A stretch of DNA of 64,000 nucleotides, taken from assembly GCF_037975245.1 (NCBI RefSeq), contig NC_092566.1, forward strand, positions 14,560,501 to 14,624,500, read 5' to 3'. Shown here piece after piece: positions 60,878 to 64,000 of this stretch. The stretch comes from Apostichopus japonicus. Taxonomy: Eukaryota > Echinodermata > Holothuroidea > Aspidochirotida > Stichopodidae. The first letter of the stretch is position 1; each line of letters begins with the position of its first letter. The notes below the pieces were generated by a model, which worked only from the letters and a program-made list of their open reading frames with translations, did not search any database and had not been told where the DNA came from. The translations under genes were made by a program, and so were the position numbers.

Positions 60878-60925
60878 CTGGAGGCGGTGGAGATCTTCGA
60901 CGCCGACGACGGCGCCACCATCCTT
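60878..60925 (-). CDS. Exon 2A: seven-arginine linker
   Basis: A 48-nt exon (phase 1-1) with a ctacag acceptor and gtatgt donor. With the base from exon 1A it reads KGWWRRRRRRRSPPPP. The same exon length, phases and pattern (aromatic pair, seven Arg, Ser, Pro run) recur at 51409-51456. It sits directly between the signal peptide and the first HYR domain, so a basic cleavage site or polyanion-binding patch is possible; that is inference. Mixed Arg codons (CGC, CGT, CGG, CGA, AGA) argue against a simple DNA repeat. Confidence 0.72.
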
Positions 60926-60969
60926 CTGTAGAAATCAAAAGATGAAATATCATATGTCAAACGTGTCTA

Positions 60970-61055
60970 AAATGGGGTCCGGGAAGTGGGGTCCGGGAAG
61001 TGGGATCTGGAAAGTGGGGTCCCGGAAGTGGGTTCCGGGAAGTGGGTTCCGGGAG
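60970..61055. repeat. 14-bp G-rich minisatellite
   Basis: Six units of gtggggtccgggaa and variants in the intron between exons 1A and 2A. G-runs are on the plus strand, opposite to the gene. Confidence 0.9.
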
Positions 61056-61359
61056 GTGCCTGTAGAATATCATCCGTCCTATCACTGAGATAAGAAATTA
61101 TTATCTAACTGCCATAACTGTATTTTGTTAATTCATACAGTCCTATTTACAAAGAATCATATATAAAACAAAAATAATTCAGTTACATGTAGGTTGAGCT
61201 CTATAGGGAATAACAACTAATAAATATGAAAACTTGTCTAGATTATTAATTAGTTTCTTCAAGTTATAAACTATTGATATGAGCGAAATGCTTTAAAGAA
61301 ACATTGAGAGCTAAACTGATTGTATAAATTAATGACATTTAACATTCTATTCAACTTAC

Positions 61360-61423
61360 TTGTATTTGGCGTAAGAATAACTAAAATCGAAAAGATCGCC
61401 ACAAATTTGATTATCAACAACAT
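61360..61423 (-). CDS. Exon 1A: start codon and signal peptide of the upstream 5' cassette
   Basis: The ATG at 61423 opens 21 codons, MLLIIKFVAIFSILVILTPN plus T, then one base before a gtaagt donor (phase 1). This is a typical secretory signal: one lysine followed by a long Ile/Leu/Val/Phe core. Length (64 nt) and exit phase equal those of exon 1B at 52256, though the residues differ. The next two exons also have counterparts there, so this is a duplicated gene start. No clear TATA box lies in the 100 bases upstream. Confidence 0.75.
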
Positions 61424-64000
61424 AGCGATAACCAGATATACTAGGTTAACAGCTGTCAGTAGATTTGTGCTATAACCGTCTCATGCAATCATGCAACCTT
61501 CAGTAAGTCCCCCTCTTTAGACAATACTCAAAGAAATACGCAGAGCAACCCTTGCTTCTTTTTTTTTATGAAGATATACAATTTAAGAGATCTGAATACG
61601 TCCAAACCCTATTTTATGTCCAGCTGTCTTCGATTTAATGTTTTCTCATTTCCGAATCCAGGGCTAGCGTCTGTGGTGATTTTTAGGGACGGTTAGCTTT
61701 GGGAAATAGGAAGGAAATATCCCTTACATGAACCTGACCAAAAAAAATGTATCCTTTATTTAATCTATAAATAGTACCGTTTAATCCATTTTATGATTTT
61801 GAACGTTTCCTTAAATAAGTAATAAAAGTAGCCTATCATACCGCATCAGTCTCAATTGCTAGAAATAATCTGTTTCGGCAATATCAAGACAATCTGGGAA
61901 CCTTGATCAATTATGACCACATGACCTAACTCGACAGTTCGACATCCGGATTAAATCCTTCCTTTGCTTGCTGCTGGTATATACTCCAACTTCTCTATCC
62001 AGGGCGGACTCTATAGGAGATGCTTATGGGGTAAAATGTAACAATTTAAATCAGTAATTAAATATAATAATCAACTTATATTAATATGTTCGATGTATGC
62101 TAAGATACAACACGGTAACATCACGTTATAGTATCCTTATTATTGTCTTGCCATCTATTTAGACACTCTAGTCATGTCAGTATAGTCATATGCAAATCGA
62201 CAAAGTATTGATCTGTTGACTTGACCTCTACGAACTTGAACTACATGTTGGTGGCAATCTAGGGAGATTCATTCTGCTCAATCTACCCATAGTGGTATAA
62301 AATATCCCTGCTTACTAACGAAATTGTTACAGTTCCATGCTTAGACTACCTTAAATAATAAGTAGTACCACTAGTAGTACTATTAGTAGTACTAGTAGTA
62401 GTATTAGTAGTAGTAGTAATAGTGGTAGAAGTGGTAGTAGTAGTATAGCACTAGTAGTAGTACTAGTAATACTAGTAGTAGTACTAGTAGTGGTACTAGT
62501 AGTACTAGTAGTAGTACTAGTAGCGGTACTAGTAGTAGTATAGCACTAGTAGTAGTACTAGTAGTAGTACTAGTAGTAGTGCTAGTAGTGGTACTAGTAG
62601 TAGTAGTATAGCACTAGTAGTAGTACTAGTAGTGGTACTAGTAGTAGTAGTACTACTACTAGTAGTAGTAGTAGTAGTATAGCACTGGTAGTAGTACCAG
62701 TAGTACTAGTAGTGGTACTAGTAGTAGTAGTACTACTACTAGTAGTAGTAGTAGTAGTAGTACTAGTAGTATAGCACTGGTAGTAGTACTAGTAGTAATA
62801 CTAGTAGTAGTAGTACTCAAAGTAGTATATAACAAGAAGTAGTATAAAACAAGAAAACTAAATTATTAATCAAAACTAATTTTGATAGTCCTACATATAA
62901 CGACTTACCTGATGATTGATTTAATTATTCAGCTGTAGGATAAACGGTCAACTTTCTTCAAATTCTCCTTTTCCTCCGTCGTTTTTTTTTTCTGTTTTCT
63001 TTCGTAATGTCTACACCGATTTTTCGTTGCTAACGTATTCTCCATTTTATGGGAGGCTGCAGACTGTATCGTTTACCAGTATCTGTGATTTGTCAATATT
63101 CGTCGGTATCAAATGTTTCGCTTTGTTGTGTAACACATTTGATGTGTTCTAGAATGGTTTAAAAACGGTTAAAACGGTTTACGCGGTATACGTTTCATAC
63201 TAAAGAAATATATGCTTATAGCAAAGGTTGCGGAGGAAAAATGCTTGACAAAAATATCCATAGGACAATAATGACCCCCCCCCCCCCATCCCCTCATTAT
63301 CCCTCATATAAGCCTGCAAACAACATCAACAAAATAAACGGGGAATTCCTTTAGGCCAAGGTAATTTTAACTAATCCAACATAGAACATAACCATAAAGT
63401 TTTATATTGAAGGGGTGGTATATCATGGAGCAATAATCTGTTTATGAGCTCCATGAGTATATAGTTAACATGTCGCGTTGATATAGGAACGAGCATCATT
63501 GTCGTCATGTGGGATTTCTTGACTGCTTTAAATACAAAACGAGTTATGCACAAAGAGAGACGTCTCTAGAGGGGGGGGTGTGGGGGTGTCTCACCCCCCC
63601 CCCCAATCTTGGTAAAAATGAAGATAGTTGGAAAATTCGAGTGCGACAGTCGGAATTTCCGACTGTCGCCAGCTTCAATTCAGAAATGCCGACTGTCGTA
63701 CTCTAATTTTTCTGACTGTCGCACTCTTATTTTGATATGTTCTTGTAATTTGTGAATGACATAAAATTTTCGATCAAAATTGACCTTTAATCAGTCATAT
63801 TTACCACATTTTCCTCGTCACATTTAGAAATTGTATCTCGCGATCCTTATACTCCACCATACAAAACTTCGTATGATTTTGAATACTCTAAAAAAAAATA
63901 CAACGTTCGCCAGCTTCAATTCGGATCATTTATGTATTAATTTTGCTATTGGGTGGGTCGACCCTGTTCGCTTGCTTCAAGTAAGTTCAGGATATACCAG
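61424..64000. other. Upstream of exon 1A: no gene recognised
   Basis: 5' flank of cassette A. Apart from the AGT microsatellite it holds a TATATA at about 61976-61983, a C-run region (63274-63287) and a cluster of 'cgacagtcgg' palindromic words (63644-63720). No start exon of a further gene was seen. Confidence 0.55.
62353..62815. repeat. (AGT)n/(ACT) microsatellite
   Basis: About 460 bases of agt with regular act, agc and ggt interruptions; longer units such as 'tagcactagtagtagtacta' recur. About 0.9 kb upstream of exon 1A. Confidence 0.95.

Overview
The window looks like nuclear DNA of an invertebrate animal, most likely a marine deuterostome and probably an echinoderm (a sea cucumber is my best guess). 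The reasons are small phase-coherent exons in long AT-rich introns, stacked CCP and HYR extracellular domains, and many short hAT-type elements, minisatellites and (TA)n tracts. No bacterial-type gene, operon, tRNA or rRNA gene was seen.

One large gene on the minus strand explains almost all the coding sequence. From the start at 52256 I trace 31 exons down to 1839, where the gene leaves the window still in phase. Together they give 5119 coding bases, about 1706 residues. The order is: signal peptide, a short exon with seven arginines in a row, a HYR domain that may carry a cysteine-containing insert, CCP x2, HYR, CCP x5, HYR, CCP x3, HYR, CCP x3, HYR, CCP x2, HYR, HYR, CCP, and more beyond the left edge. 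That is 16 CCP (sushi) and 7 HYR domains. All 16 CCPs have six cysteines, as in selectins, instead of four. CCPs are single phase 1-1 exons. HYRs are either one 1-1 exon or two exons split in phase 2 or phase 0. The product is predicted to be a secreted adhesion, matrix or recognition protein; the 3' end is not visible, so a membrane anchor cannot be excluded.

A second copy of the 5' end (signal peptide, seven-arginine exon, first half of a HYR) lies at 61423-60242. No second HYR half was found before 52256. Its last exon ends in phase 2 and fits the downstream body, so two alternative promoter cassettes feeding one body is the simplest reading; a broken tandem paralogue is the alternative.

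Region by region: 1-1830 is repeat DNA with a LINE fragment; 1839-37827 holds the exon-rich body, with mobile elements in its introns (including a 2.6 kb hAT element at 25571-28199); 37828-42383 and 42911-48205 are satellite-rich introns, the second holding a 2.4 kb inverted-repeat element inside a 45-bp satellite; 48206-52256 holds the 5' exons of cassette B; 52257-60241 is mostly non-coding; 60242-61423 is cassette A; 61424-64000 is upstream sequence with an AGT microsatellite. Eight elements have hAT-like 8-bp target duplications. Other repeats of interest are a U2 snRNA-derived SINE-like family, a 158-bp palindrome with a hammerhead-like core, and repeats that abut splice donors.
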